Origin: Porodaedalea pini
Lineage: Eukaryota; Basidiomycota; Agaricomycetes; Hymenochaetales; Hymenochaetaceae
DNA: 64,000 nt
Direction of reading: 5' to 3'
NCBI GenBank assembly: GCA_002794775.1
Contig: NBAY01000059.1
Span: forward strand, 62,001 to 126,000
The position numbers and the translations under genes are program-made. Under the pieces are notes generated by a model. The model saw only the letters and a program-made list of their open reading frames with translations, had not been told where the DNA came from and did no database searches. Of the stretch, positions 1-13,332 are shown piece after piece. Positions within the stretch are counted from its first letter, which is position 1. Each line of letters begins with the position of its first letter.

Positions 1-3000
1 ATCATAACAGTATACTGCGCTTTGTTCGACGACTCATCGCATAGATTATTAGATATCACATTCCTTTCGCACCGGATATCGCTCATTGCGAATGGCTGTG
101 CTGTAGCATTAATATTGCCTTCTCTTCGCTGGTCCTCGCGACTCTCGATTAGGAGCTGGATTAATAACAGCCAGTCTCTCTTTCTCACTCAGCTCAACTA
201 TTCATTCTGCAGGCCCGTGATGCTGTCCTCTGATCCCACGCGGAAGACAGCCAATCCTCCGTCGTTTGCCGCTTTTCAATTGGGCTGGCTATTCTTACCC
301 CGAGGCACTCTGCATCGCGCTCATGAAGAATCATCAACTTGCTTCGGACACCGACGGCGTTCAATATTAAATCCTCGCGGTTTCTCGTGAGCTGAGAGAA
401 CTGTTTACGGCTTCCCTCATGCCCTACGGTGCCTTGAGGTACGCAAATGTGTCCCGGCATCTTGCATGGGGCTCTCTCAGCGGCGTTGGGCGTCGAATTC
501 AGGTCAAACCCCGATCGTACTCCGAGGCGCTGGCTTCAAATTCTCGGATAGTTCCTTATAGCGCCGTGCAAGGGAGCAGGCGAAACTTTCATGGTAAATC
601 CTGTTCCGAATCTGAGAGGACGTGAGTCGAAGAGGACGCTCAGGAATCATTAGTCTCTGCGATTTGACTAGGATTTAAGGCACTTGTCGGCCGGTGAACT
701 ACTCACAGTAAAGTTTCCGTGGATAAGCTTTAGTAGCATTTTCTACCTTTCTCTGCCTGTGACCTTAGCCGTGAGACGTGCGTTCTATCGGCAGGTGAAC
801 TGCGCACTACCACAAAGGATACCCCTCAATATTCCTGGTATTATCAGTCTCGAGATAGATAAAAACAAGACGTCGTCTCTTACTTGTCGATACAGATGGA
901 GATGAAGCTGTTTTTGCAGCTATTATTCTCCTTACGCAATATAACTTTGTAAACTGCTTCTGCTATGCTCATAATCTTGCGACACGCTCCTCCTAGCAAA
1001 AAAACATCCAATGGATGACTAACGAAGTTTACACTGTTCTCTTCTTCACTTCTTCAAGTGTCTGCTTATGATTTCAACTCATTTTACACTTCGCCCTTCT
1101 CGCACGACGGGGAACCATCCGGCTATCCAACGTAACACCTCTACGACACGTTCTCGTGGCCAACGCATGTCGTCCTGATATTACTGCTTATAGATGCTTC
1201 TCCTGGAAGTTTTCTCAATCTCGGCTCGCTTCTTGTTCCAACGTACTACAGTCAATCAGTGGCGAGACAGTTCGATGCTCGCATCATGGTCCACAAGGTT
1301 GATTTACTGAAAATGGGTCTTGCAGCGCAGTATCATGCTTCGCGCGGTTTGCCATCGCATCCTTCCCTCCGTCTCCGTCTCCGCCTCAATCTCTAAACAG
1401 ATGCGAGGCATCACGCTCCCATGACTTTTTCGTAAGCAAGCTTCCTTTGCACGACTTCTGCCATCTCTGGGCTTCTCCTAGTATCCCAAAAAGCAACGAC
1501 CGATCGCGCGGGGGCCCTATTCCGAGAACTCGTTCGTTCTCTGGCGGTGATCTGGTGTAGGTGAGTCTGAAGAGATGCTTCCGTGCATCTTCAGGGGCCG
1601 TCTAAGCTCCATGATCTCAGTCCAAGTTCAGCATCCTATCAATGTAAACCTTGGCGAGCTACGATCTCGCCGGATCGATTCTCCTCATGCTCATCACAGA
1701 ACTGAGATCGATACACTGTCCTCGTTAGTTTTGAACCGCGTGGCATCTGCACCGCTGTGCATATACGCAAGATGCAGGATAACTTCGAGTCACAGATCAG
1801 CTGTCGCATTATATTCCGGTCGAATGTAAGGTTCGAGCTCAGGATCTGGGCTTTACATTTTGGGCGGCAGTGACCACTGATGTCGAAATGTTGTCCCAGG
1901 TATTTCAAACTCGCAGTGGCGAGGCTCTGGAATATTAATGTCCCGGGGATTGCCAGGGGAAAAGAGTGGACCTGAAATGCACCCTCTAGGGAGCTCAGAA
2001 CTGTTGTTTCGGGATAGGCGGCCACGGACACAGAAATACTTCCGGGGTACGCCGCTGTCGCCGGTGATTCCTTGGAATAGGCATCCCGAGCTGGCCGAGT
2101 CGATGGTCGCCATCTTTGGCTGTCAGCAGGCTAACACGCGCAATGTTGATATACTTATCATTTAGCCATTACTATTTCAAATAAGTGGCACTCTGGCGAA
2201 TGCTTTTGGCCTGGGCTACGCTCGACTTCAGGCTCGAGACACAGCCTGAGTGCCCGCGGTAGATATGGTCTTCTTCGGTTTCGAGATGTGGCAAACGTGC
2301 GGTTCTCGCGGCTCCTGAGTTTCCAGCTTTTAGAGATTCACATCCGTGACCAGAAACCAATTGCTATTGACTAGTCGATACGTTTCTCAAGACGCGTCAC
2401 ACCTCAGTATTATTCGGGCTGAAGCGCGCTGTTCTGCAGACCTCTCCCACTACGCAGACCACATCTGCAAATCGCAATCAAGGACCACGACGCGATCTCA
2501 ACGCCAAGTTCAATCTGTAGAGACTTGCAAAGATGTTTTCCTTATATTAATGAAAATGTGTCCGTTGAGTCGCGCGAGTATCTAGAACCGTGAGCAATTT
2601 TCGTCGCCTCTCATACACAATACACAACTTCTAGTAAATTAAGCTGCCTTTGATGGTTTCAAAAAACAGCAGCTGAAATTTGATCTGTAAGATACATCTT
2701 TGATCTTACGAAACGTCTGATCTTCTGATTAGTGGCCGTAAATGCAAAGACAAATTTCGTACAATATTCATGGCATCGGCTAAATCGTACCTCGAGACGA
2801 AACAGTTCTTACTTTTGGACAAATACTGATTGCCTAACAACTAAATAACTGGAAAAAAAAAAACCTTTTAGATCCCTTTTCTCACCATCAGAACTTTAAG
2901 ATTCTCTATTGATGCAAGCCAGGCGATATCTGTTTTCCTGCTACAAGGAATTCAACTTCCATTATTTACGGCCATTAGTGCTGCCGTGGACTAAGCTGAA

Positions 3001-5165
3001 TTGGAGCTACGCCCAGGCTCGGCTTATCACTTCACAGCTTGAGCTCATCATTAAGCCTCGGATACCATCATGGTAGAAAGGCATTCCAGGCCAGCCACCG
3101 TCTATCAACTTTTACTTCGAGCTAGCTCAAGCTGAGCTCCTTTATATTGGTCAGTACACGGCTCGCGCTAATTCTGACTCGGCTTGCGGTAGTAATGTCG
3201 ATCACAGCTGTATACTCCCTTTCTCGGGCAAATGAGATAGCAATTCACAGTAACCCCCAAAAGATAGAAGAGGAGACGAGATGAGATGTTTGTTGAAATG
3301 CCCGTTATACGTACACGAGGTCTTGATCAATACATAAAGAAAAATGAAGAATATTACAGACATTCACCGGTCTTTAAACACTAATTCAATTTCCTTCTCA
3401 CATTTTTTAAAAACATTAATTCCATTGTTTTTTGCATCAATACAAAGTGCTTATTGAGAAGGATCTGCATGAATTTTTGGAGCATTCAAGTGTGCTAGTA
3501 AAATTAAATTTGCCTTCACAAGTTTTAGGGTGTTTTATGAGAAAATCAACTCCTTTGAACACCGCACATGATAATGTCACACTAGTGTTACTGTAATCTT
3601 GCAATACACTTACATCATCAGATCGGCTTATGAACCCATCAAATTTGATCATTGTCTGCATTGTCTGACCTCCATAAATTGCAAAACCCACTCTCCTGTT
3701 GAAAAACCTCGGATATATATAGTTTAGATGTCATACATGCTGTGTGAAAACTTTCACATGTTTCTGTTGAGTGGTACTTTCAGAATAAATTTTGTTAGCA
3801 AGAGATGCTGCAAGTCTTGATTAAATTTGGTACTTCTGAATTTCTCTGGACTCAACCATTGCACCGATTCTGCTCAAAATTCATACTCATATAGCCAGCA
3901 GGTGTATACACCTTCAGGAGTTTTTTCAGCACTAAATTAGAAAAATTGAGCGAGGAATTGCAAGGTGTTCAAAGGAACAGTGGTGTTTAAAGGACGCGTG
4001 AATGTCTGTAATGCCTTTAACCAAATAAGCAATCTTTGATTGCTCCGAACACCGGAGTCCGGTAAAACCGAGCGAAAGACTGATCGACCCCACTAGACCA
4101 TATGTGTAGAGGAATATTAATCAGTCTTCTATTCACCAATCTTTGTACTACCGGAACAATGATTCCCTTCTCCAGTTCCAACTTCCAAGCTCAGACAAGC
4201 CGAGTTGTGGCCTCATCCTTCCAAGCCGCTCTGTTTATTCCGATGCAATAGAGTGTATCAGCAAGCTTGAGGGCTTCTTTTTGAGGCTCCGATGGCTAAG
4301 CGCACCTATAATACAGTAACACGCCATCGTTCTTTACTGTATTAGGTATGTCGGCAAGGCTCGTAACCGTTTGATTCTCGAGCCGGGCAGCTGCCGATAC
4401 ACTCTAATATCAACGCAGAGGAAGCACCGAGATCTTCGTATTCATCATCTCGGAGCGATTCCATTTCGTTCTGGAGTGGTGATTTCGGAGGCTGTTGCAA
4501 TTACTGAATTAATATCCGTCTTTAGAGATGCTTGCTTTCCGTAACCCGCGATCATTCTATTTGAGATGAGCAGCCTTCGGCGAGTCTACATGACTTTCTC
4601 TGTGTGTATCTATTGTGGGTTGCTGTTTGCTCGCACTTGAGTTTTCAGTCGGGGTGCTGAATTGTTTCTTAATATACCGACGCGGTTCCATATGTTCGAT
4701 CACTACACGGCCTTACCAAGGATGCTAAGGATTGATTCAGAACGAGTCCATAGACAGAATATTATGTTTGCACCGAAAGGATCGTGGACTCGTGATGTAG
4801 TCTTTTACTCAGCAACATCGGGCTTTCGTAGTCATCATTGTCACTTCACCGGAGCTGGTATCTTGACTTGCTATCAAGAGTTAGTTGTATGCTGAAAGAC
4901 GTGCCATACCTTGGTTCTGGAGGGAATAATAATATTAATGTGTTAAGCGGTCTTGTCCCAGGCCAGCTTGTTAGTGTCGATATCGTCAATTTCAGGTGAA
5001 AGAATGAAAACTAATAAAACGCGTGCACGCGAGTTTGTCACGTGTCACCCGGGATTGACTTGAAGCATGTGAATTTGCTCGTCATCCCCGGTGGGACGCG
5101 TTTAAGGTCAGCTCAACTCGTCCTCTCCGTCCTCTTCAACTTATACCGTCACTATCTTCTCTACA
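1..5165. other. Gene-poor region
   Basis: No reading frame here joins into a protein family I recognise. The longest open frames are short and lack plausible splice partners. From about 2630 to 4020 the DNA becomes clearly AT-richer and has short A/T runs, as in a decayed repeat. A frame on the minus strand at 3437-3691 reads smoothly for 84 codons but matches nothing I know. A short perfect inverted repeat lies at 4051-4063 (ACCGGA-G-TCCGGT). The last few hundred bases are presumably the promoter of the thiolase gene. Confidence 0.6.
5020..5044. promoter_or_regulatory. 12-bp palindrome next to an E-box upstream of the thiolase gene
   Basis: Positions 5020-5031 form a perfect palindrome (CGCGTGCACGCG). 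Eight bases later, 5039-5044 is a CACGTG E-box. Both lie about 120 to 145 bp before the thiolase start codon, where a fungal regulator could bind. That they act as operators is inference. bHLH proteins are known to bind CACGTG. Confidence 0.35.
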
Positions 5166-6649
5166 ATGTCGACCAGTGCAGCCAAATCCAAAGTTCTCCA
5201 GAAAAGCGATAACGACGTCGTTATTGTTGCAGCCTACAGAACCGCCGTTACAAAGGTGCGTGCGACAAGTATTTGTCTCTGATTTTGGCTTGAGACTGAC
5301 CAAGTGCGTCGTTTGTTAGGGGCGCAAGGGCGGCTTCAAGGACACGTTACCTGAGGAAATCCTGTCCGCGGTCTTGCGTGCTGTCTATGAAAGGGTCAAA
5401 CTCGACCCGAAACTCATTGAGGACGTCGCAGTGGGGAACGTGCTTCCGCCTGGCGGAGGTGCATCAGCGGCTCGTATGGCGGCATTGGCAGCTGGCATTC
5501 CAAATACTGCCGCAGTGAACACCGTAAATCGACAATGTTCATCGGGTCTGACGTCGGTCAACCAAATTGCGATGGAGATAATGACTGGTGAAATTGACAT
5601 CGGCATTGGTGAGTCTCTTTCCCTGTGAGGGGAAGACCTTGTAATACGCGCCCGCGTGCCCTACATTTTGCCTTCATTGAGGCTTCTGTTCTTCGTTGCT
5701 TTTTCTCTTTCTGTTCTGTTCATTCTGCGTTCTGTGCTGATCATGTCGCCGTAGGTGCCGGCGTTGAGTCGATGACCCATGGCTATGGTCCAGGAGCACA
5801 GCCTGGCAACTTCTCCGAAAAGGTGCTCGCCTGCCAGGAAGCTGAGGACTGCCTCATTCCCATGGGAATCACATCAGAGAATGTCGCGAAGGAGTTCAAC
5901 ATCACGCGCGAGACGCAGGACGCTTTCGCTGCCGAGTCCTTCCGGCGCGCTGCGGCGGCGCAGAAGGCGGGCAAGTTCGTCGCAGAGATCGTCCCTGTAA
6001 CCGTAAAGCAGGTTGACCCGAAGACAGAAGAGGAGCGAGAGGTCGTCGTCGACTCGGATGATGGTATCCGTGAGGGTGTCACCGCCGCGAGCCTCGCGAA
6101 GCTCAAGCCCGCGTTCTCGAAGGACGGCTCGACGCATGCGGGCAACGCCTCTCAGGTGTCTGACGGTGCCGCTGCGGTCCTCCTCGCGCGGCGCTCTGTC
6201 GCGAAACGTCTTGGCCTGCCCGTGCTTGGACGATTCGTCACTGCGGCCGTAGTGGGTGTCCCGCCGAGGATCATGGGTGTTGGCCCGCATTCGCGATCCC
6301 GAAGGTGCTATCGAAGACTGGCCTCACGAAGGATGACATCGACTTCTTTGAGATCAACGAAGCGTTCGCAAGCCAGGCTGTCTTCTCGATTCAACACATT
6401 GGAATTCCGTTTGAGAAGGTGAACCCACGCGGCGGCGCCATCGCCATGGGTCATCCTTTAGGCTGCAGTGTGTCTATCCAAGTTCTTTTCTTTGCCGCAC
6501 ACAACTAATTCATGGTCATATTAGCTGGCTCACGCCAGATTGCCACAGGCTACTCCATCGCTAAAGAGTCAGGCGCGAAGGTGTTCATCACGAGCATGTG
6601 CATAGGCTCAGGGATGGGCATGGCTGCTGTTTTCACCAACGAACAGTAG
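5166..6649 (+). CDS. 3-ketoacyl-CoA thiolase (acetyl-CoA acyltransferase), with one frame break
   Basis: Catalyses thiolytic cleavage of 3-ketoacyl-CoA to acetyl-CoA and a shortened acyl-CoA, the last step of beta-oxidation, usually peroxisomal in fungi. Four exons fit: 5166-5255, 5320-5608, 5755-6467 and 6525-6649, giving about 405 aa, the usual family length. The nucleophile cysteine is in NRQCSSGL, the substrate-binding patch is NEAFASQA, the catalytic histidine is in GHPLGC, and the second catalytic cysteine is in CIGSGMG. Near 6287 the frame slips: the conserved stretch after MGVGP is readable only if one base is missing from the given sequence, and no intron can fit there. This is either a sequencing slip at a G run or a real loss-of-function mutation. 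I see no clear PTS2 at the N-terminus and no SKL-type end (the protein ends NEQ). Confidence 0.9.
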
Positions 6650-6748
6650 CCGGATATCCACATTTGACTTAATTATGGACTATGCGCGTTCTTATACTTG
6701 TACACCCGCCCATTGTTGAACTAATCAGAAAAACAACTTTACACTCGT

Positions 6749-9700
6749 TCATCGTCTGTTGCGGTTCTCGCCCTGCGTTGTCTTCGGACCCGCAGCCGCA
6801 CCCCGCTTGATCTCATCCTCATCTAACCCTGCCTCGGCGAGGACCTTTTCGACTTCCTCCAGCACGGGCTTGTAATCCGCTGTCAAGTCGCACAGCTCAG
6901 CATTAGAATGTCAGCAACTTCAAAGATATGCCCACCATAGCGTTCCTGAGCGAGCGCGAACCCGTCACGACGCAGCATCTTTCCCCGGTTGTCACTCGCA
7001 CCATGCGCTTTGCCTGCCCAGTACTCTCCTGAATGAAAAGAGTTGCGCCAACGAGTCAGGAGAGAAGGACGCAGAGAAAAGAAAGGACGCACGCGAGCGT
7101 GCATAGAACATCGCGAGCGTCTCGCCAGGAAGAGGTGTGCTAAGCACGTCCTCGGCGGAGCGTGCTGCTGCTGCCGAATGGTCTGTACTGAGAAGTGCTT
7201 GTGCTTGCGCACGGAGATCCGACTGTATGAGAATGTTAGTCAGTACGTTGGATGCGCGGTGAGGAGACGAGACGGAATTAACCCCTGGCTCAGACTCCTG
7301 ATCGCCGTTCTCTGGCTCTGCGACTTTTGGTATTTCCTTCGCTTTTGTTCTGCTCTTCCGCTTCGTGCTACTGCTCTCTTTCATCGCTTCTTCTGCTACT
7401 TCATCATCCACGGCCAGATCCTGTTCACTGTATCCGTCCTCTCCCCCGTCGTCTTCACTATCGTCGTCGTCGTCGTCGTCGTCATCCTCGCTACTGCTCT
7501 CGAGAACATCCCCATCCTGAGGAAGAGCGACTCCACACGGCTTGAGGCAGGTGAAGCGATCCAACCGATCCAATGACAGCGCGTAGAAGTCGTCTAGAGT
7601 GTACTCTCGTGGGCCCATCTCGAGTATGCCTCCGTATCTGGGTTTCCAGCCAGACCACGAGCAGATACGTCATCAGAAATGGCTCGTGAGCAGCTGTAAA
7701 GGAAGAGACATACATGTAAAGTGTGTTACGTAGCACAGTGAGCATCGCGTTGTACCGTCCACGGGGAACAGTGAGAAGTGGGTCATCGGGGTCGGCCTCG
7801 GGGTCACCTTTGGACAGAGTCAAGTCGAGTGCTGCTTTATGCTTCACCATAGACTGTCCAAAGGGAGAGGAAAGAGTAACGGAAGTCAACATTTAAGTCC
7901 AAGTCTCGGATGCTCCAAAATGCAAAAACTACCTGCTCTTCGTCTGCGTTTTCCACCCTTCCCGTCTACATCCTCTTCGCTATCGCTTTCTCCGTCTCCC
8001 TGCTCTTTTCGTGTTTGTACAGCTGCGTGCTTTGTTTTTCGAGCGCCAGCCTTTCCTTTTCCTTTGTTCTTTGGCTGACGCAGCGTCAGAGACACCCACC
8101 GCCCATTACCCGTAAGCTGGTATCCGAACCTGCTCGAACTTGCATAAGAAATTCCAAACGGAAATTTAATGAAAAGGTTAACATACATGTCATTATGGTA
8201 GACAGACTCGAGCGTCTCTTCATTTGTATCCTCATCCGTCACGCCACCGAATAGCACGCCCATGCTCCGTGTACTCCATGCGGCCATTGTGCATCCTACG
8301 CGTCGGCCGGGAGCATACCCCATCTTCTTCCGCCGCTCCCACTTGACGATGAATGGGAGTGCTGATGACTTGGCAGATGTCGATCTGGCAGATTTCGGAG
8401 GAGGAACGATCGGAGGTGCGTCAGCTTCAGGAAGCGATATTCTATGACAAAGGTGATTGCTAAAAATACATACAAAAAAAAAAAACAGCAACGAAGCTTA
8501 CCGAAGAAACCATGCATCATCAAGCATGACACCAATTGGCCTTTTCCCTTTCGTATATTCCTTGCAATAGTCGCCTGTTCGTTCCCGATCATCAGACTAT
8601 GCCATAGCTTCTGACACGCCAAGAAATGAATCTCACCGTACAATACGACTCCCTCAGCGGTCGGAAGGAAGGAGAAGCCGCTCCGGGGACTGCGTAATAA
8701 AACTTGCTGTTAACACGCGTTTCATAAGCCTTTAAAGGAAACAGCCGCACGATGGTCTTCGTTCGCCTTCTCGAAACTCGATCTGGCGCCAATGGTACTC
8801 TTGCGTGTCAAAGTACCACAGATCATCGAGATAATTAGCTGCAGTAGTGGGTGTGATATGAATAGGGCGGAGCATTAACGGTGATGACCGAGTACGTACT
8901 TCGAACGCCAGGATCGTAAAACCCGCCAAACAAGAAAATGAAATGCTTCCACATTGCCATCCTGCAATGGACGTCATGAAACACGTACAAATCAGTCGAA
9001 TTGAACAGAGCTAGCGCACCGACAGCCGCTCCGTGCGCTCGGTCTGACTTTTGTATCGATGCGATCCCAGGTATGACTTCCGACATCAAAGCACCAGAAA
9101 TCGCGGTAATGATGGAAAGAGTTCTGGTACAAAGACGAAAACTCTCCGCCTAAAAAAAAACTCAGGTTAAGCCATCGCATTCCAAAACGGTCAGCTGCTC
9201 TTCAGGGCGCAAGGGAATTAACGTACCGAAAAGAAAGAGCTTTCCTCCGCTTGCAGCTGATGCAACCACTGCGTGCGCGGAACGTGGCCCGGGGCACGAC
9301 TGGGACACGAACTTCCGCCATTCATCCTGTAAGTACATCCATCCATCGACATCGATTAAATCAGTTGCACGTTCCACCGCAGCCCATGACCAGTACATGC
9401 CTTCTCTGGTGTATATCGATAGACATCATTGTAGAAGTACTTGTCATATGGTCAGCGCATGTCAGCAGATGAGCAGGCGAACAACGTACTGCCTTGCCGT
9501 CATCGCCGAAGAATTCACCTCCTATGCACCATAGATAATTTCCAGATGGACACGCGGTTAAGGTAGCATTTGCGCGTCGACTCGGCGGGCCCTCGACGAT
9601 CTCCTCCGTCACGCTATGAGCCTCCTCCCATTCCTTCCGCATCTACTGAGGGCCGCGCGTTAGACCAGTTTTTCTTTTGTCATAGATTCAAATGTACCAA

Positions 9701-9860
9701 CATTCTCCAGTATCACTTCGAGGTCCTCCTCATCAGCGCCATCCTTCTTTGTCTTTCCGACCTTCTTCGTCTCCTTGCGTTCGATTTTCTGAGCGGCCTT
9801 GGCCTTCTTCGCAGCTTTCGCAGCAGCTTTTCCAGACTCTGCTGCCTTCTTCTTCGCCAT
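6749..9860 (-). CDS. Kelch-repeat protein, Kel3/KLHDC4 family, with C-terminal DUF4110
   Basis: Multi-exon gene of about ten exons. It starts at 9860 with a lysine/alanine-rich head (MAKKKAAESGKAAAKAAKK), followed by the conserved EGPPSRRANATLT segment. Kelch blades follow: LWCIGGEFFGDDGKAYFYND, KLFLFGG-type strands, and DFWCFDVGSHTWDRI. Downstream come YLDDLWYFDTQEYHWRQI, a blade containing MGVLFGGVTDED, and an acidic Ser/Asp run (nine Asp in a row). The end carries the DUF4110 signature EYWAGKAHGASDNRGKMLRR and ends RNRR. The last intron (6880-6935) restores ERYADYKPVLEEVEKVL. One intron (9327-9400) has a GC donor, which keeps the frame across EK/DEWRKF. The family forms beta-propellers. 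Its molecular job is not established, and no catalytic residues are expected. Confidence 0.9.
7461..7483. repeat. (TCG)n microsatellite encoding an Asp run
   Basis: A pure trinucleotide tract inside the kelch gene. On the minus strand it reads GAC repeats and encodes part of a poly-aspartate stretch in the linker between the propeller and DUF4110. Such tracts commonly vary in length between strains. Confidence 0.8.
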
Positions 9861-12787
9861 TGCCGGAGCTCAATGCACAAAGTAATAGAAGAACAAGTTT
9901 AAGGAGAGAAAGCCGGCATGAAGCAATAAAGTGTCAGTCACGTGAGGAAAACGCGTCATCGCGTCTCTTGATTGCCGGACTCGGCCCTCAGTTCCGAGGC
10001 CTTGCGCAAGCCAACTTTATTCGACTCTCAGTCGATGTAGTGTACAAGACTCAGGCGACGAAATAATGTGGCTGGAAGAATATGTGCTCATCTGAGAAAG
10101 GAAATGATAGTCTGGGAATGAGGCTGGAAATTAATGACTAAACTACTAAACGAGCGATGTCGATCATCTACTCTTAACAGACTCCAGCATTGCAGAGCCT
10201 CAGAGTAAACGCCCATGCGCACTCTTGTTGTCAAAGAAGCAAGGGAAAGGGAGAAAATCCTCATATGCATTGCATGTCTCGAGTATCTGCTGTGGAAAAC
10301 GGCTTCGCTGAGCTTCAAATCTTGGAGATTCAGGATCAGCATTGACATCAGAAATCTATTTATTCTTTCATGTCATAGAAAAAAGAAATTAACACCTAAC
10401 CAAAATTCCGCGTTAGTACCACCAACATCACTGAAGCATCTCGATTCCACAGATGCCCGACCGTCGTACACGGCTTATAGAATCAGATTTTCAAGTTAGC
10501 TGGAATCGGTCCAACCTTTCTCCTTTCTCCCTTCCTCTTCCGTGATAAACTGACCCATACCAGGACAAAGGCATAGTCGATTCTCCGTTGTACAACAGAG
10601 AGACAGTGCCACACCATTCGGACTCCGACCCCAGCCGTCATGTATTCCTGCCCTCCGGGAACACAGCATCACTCACTTTTCGCAGCTCAGACGCACACGA
10701 ACATCAGTTGATGATCCTCGCTCCCGGATCGAGTCCCCGCCGCACCGATCACGGTGGACTGTATCAGCTACTTATCCACTAACGAAGAGCCACTGATCGA
10801 CATCCCGCGTTCGATTGTTTGATGTGCCCGTGCGTCCACGATCACCGGATTTGTCGCATGTCCGTCCGAAACGTATGCCGTACCATCAAGAGCAGAGCGA
10901 AAAGCAAGGCGAGCCGCTGAGACCGACAGATCCTGTCATCAAAGGAAAGCGTACTTGAAACAGTATAGCGAGCCGGATTACTCATCTTTTGACTGAGGTG
11001 TATTAATTTAGTACTGGATCGGAGGTTGACAGATGCGACAAAAGGAGTGAGGACGGATTGAAAAATTTCGAGAACACGAGGGTTTGTCTGCTCCGATCGG
11101 AGAGCCGACTGCAACAACGGCTCGGCTCGGCTCCACGTGTACAGATCGAGAGAATAAACCTCTGAAGCAAAGTGGCAAGCAGCTTTCTGAATACAAGAAA
11201 GGCAAAAGGAGCAGAATGCTTGATCCGTCAGATGTCTTTCAGGGCGGCCGCAGTACCAGTGCCTAAATGCGGGCTATTTCAAAGTGCTAGCTGAAGAAGC
11301 AAGTAAATGGCTAAGCTAGTTACATACGACACGTTCGGCCGTCTGTTGTGGAATAGCACAAATTAGTTCGGAATATCGGAATAATATGAGCGAATTCAGT
11401 ATGTCCGGTCTCGGAGCTACGGCCCCAGAAGCTCCATAGAGTCGTGCGGGGAGACGCCTAGCGCGCTGACAACCTAAAATACCCAATGGGGCTCGGTTGG
11501 GAAGGCGACCTTGAAGGATAAAACAACAGAGAGCGACCGCTAGGCCATTATCAGCCTCATATCCGGGGCAGACATGTGCAGCGGCGGAATTCGCCGGATG
11601 CAATCAATGTGCAAACAGCTGGTAGACCGATTTTTTCACCCTTCCCACTGTATTCTTGCCAGCGAGACTTACCATACTTTCATTGAGAAGTAAGAGCCAT
11701 GAAGTCTTCGGGCGTGTTGAAGAGGAGCAGACAGGATTCTAGCTCGAACCTCGAGTGTCCGCAGAAGCTAATTACCGAAGATCATCTCGTAAATTCTCTA
11801 CGGAGCAATATAGAGGCTGCATTAGACGTCATGAGGACGATAGTTCGCGGCCAGATCCAGCCCTGCTGCAAACGTTCCAAGGAGATGAGGCAAGCAACAC
11901 GCTAGCACCCGAAGGGAGATGAAACCAAAGCTACTTGATATCTGCATGATGTGCGCTGCCGTAAACATCGATTAATGACATGCATATGATCTCGACAAGG
12001 CCGCTTAGGAGAAAAACAATAAAAAAGGGATAGGGCACAGCCCGAAAATCGCCCATCGCTGCATCACGGAGTTAGAACCTAGGAGCGGAAAAAAAGAAGC
12101 CGCTGTCGCGCGTCGGCGGGCAAGGAATGTTTAGCGTGGTCATGTGCGGGGCCCGGAAATGTGCGTCCACGGGGCTCGTGACCGCGTTGGAAGGACAAGT
12201 TGCCGGAAGAAAGAAAGTACATTTTGAGAGCGGCTGGGGCAACGGCGGATGCAAGAAGAAGGGCTCGGTGGTAAGACCGGAAACGGCGGTGGACGGACGT
12301 CGCGTATCTGAATGCAGATCGCACGCGATACGCAAGGTCAAACGCATTCGTTCCTTCGTAGAGGGCCATCATTCATTCATATCGGGCAGCATTTTTTCAC
12401 GATCCGCCACTAAGGATCGATGTGCGCACTTTGGCCACTGGAGACGAGGAATGCTATTTCCACTGGCAGCAGCTCGGATGCGAGAAAGACTGACGGGAAG
12501 GAGAGACGGTGATTGGGAGGAAGCGAGGCGATGTTCTCCTTGAAGCTAGTCGATTTGCCACAAATGAAGTGACAGAGTGTGACGAAGGCGGGTCGCGTCG
12601 GAGCATTGTTCTTCTTAGAGGACCGGATTTAACACGGCATTCGGTGCAGGCCGACGTCGAAGCCTAAAAAGTTTAACGAGCGAGTGCGGTGGAAGCGTCC
12701 GAGGATGCGCCGTCGCACACCGTGTCCGTCGCACAAACATGGATCGCTACTCTTATGTGATCACATCTCAAAATCTTCCCTGATCAA
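9861..12787. other. Intergenic region, no supported gene
   Basis: About 2.9 kb between the kelch gene start and the transcription-factor locus. Small open frames occur on both strands, for example a GC-rich one at 12127-12543, but none shows a domain, a credible splice chain or low-complexity features like its neighbours. A perfect 12-bp palindrome (ATGTGATCACAT) lies at 12755-12766. The stretch may hold long promoters or unrecognised small genes. Confidence 0.55.
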
Positions 12788-13332
12788 ATGACTCGCAACA
12801 ACTCTCTCTGCATAAAAGCCCCCATCTGCGCCAATCCTCGCCATGCTTCCTTTTCTCAATCCCGCCGGCCAGCCATCTTCCTCACCAACTCCGGCTCCTA
12901 CTTCAGCCTGAACTCTCAGTCTGCATGCTGCTGCCCGCCCACCGTTCCCTCCCTTGATCTTCCTCGAACGCATTCACCAAGCCCGCACCCAATGCACCGT
13001 TCGCCGCATAGCATCTCTTCCTCCCAATCTCCGACCGACACGCACGATCGCGAACGCGTCCAGCACAGACGCACGCGTCAGCACTCCCCCTCCCCGCCCG
13101 CCCTCAGCGCCCGTTCTCAACAGGGGCCTCCCACAGCCCTGCCCTCCATTCACCATCTCCACCCGGATCTGCCGCCTCCCCACGCGCATCGTCACGCAGC
13201 ACCAGCGCAGTACAGTCCTTCCGAATTTCTTCCTGGCGCGTCATATGGCTCGTCTGCCTTCTTCGCTGGCAGTCAGCCGTCGTCTCGGCGCTCGCATCGT
13301 CTTATCCGCCTCCTTCGTACGACGAGCGCAGG

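Noticed and set aside
3437..3691. 84-codon minus-strand frame as a transposase or host gene fragment
   Set aside because: It reads smoothly but has no motif I can name and no joining exons, so it is mentioned only within the gene-poor region.
5783..6290. Antisense frames over the thiolase gene
   Set aside because: They are shadows of GC-rich codons of the real exon; no protein features.
7043..7576. 177-codon plus-strand frame overlapping the kelch gene
   Set aside because: It is antisense to well-supported kelch/DUF4110 exons. The Val/Ile run is the reverse of the poly-Asp tract.
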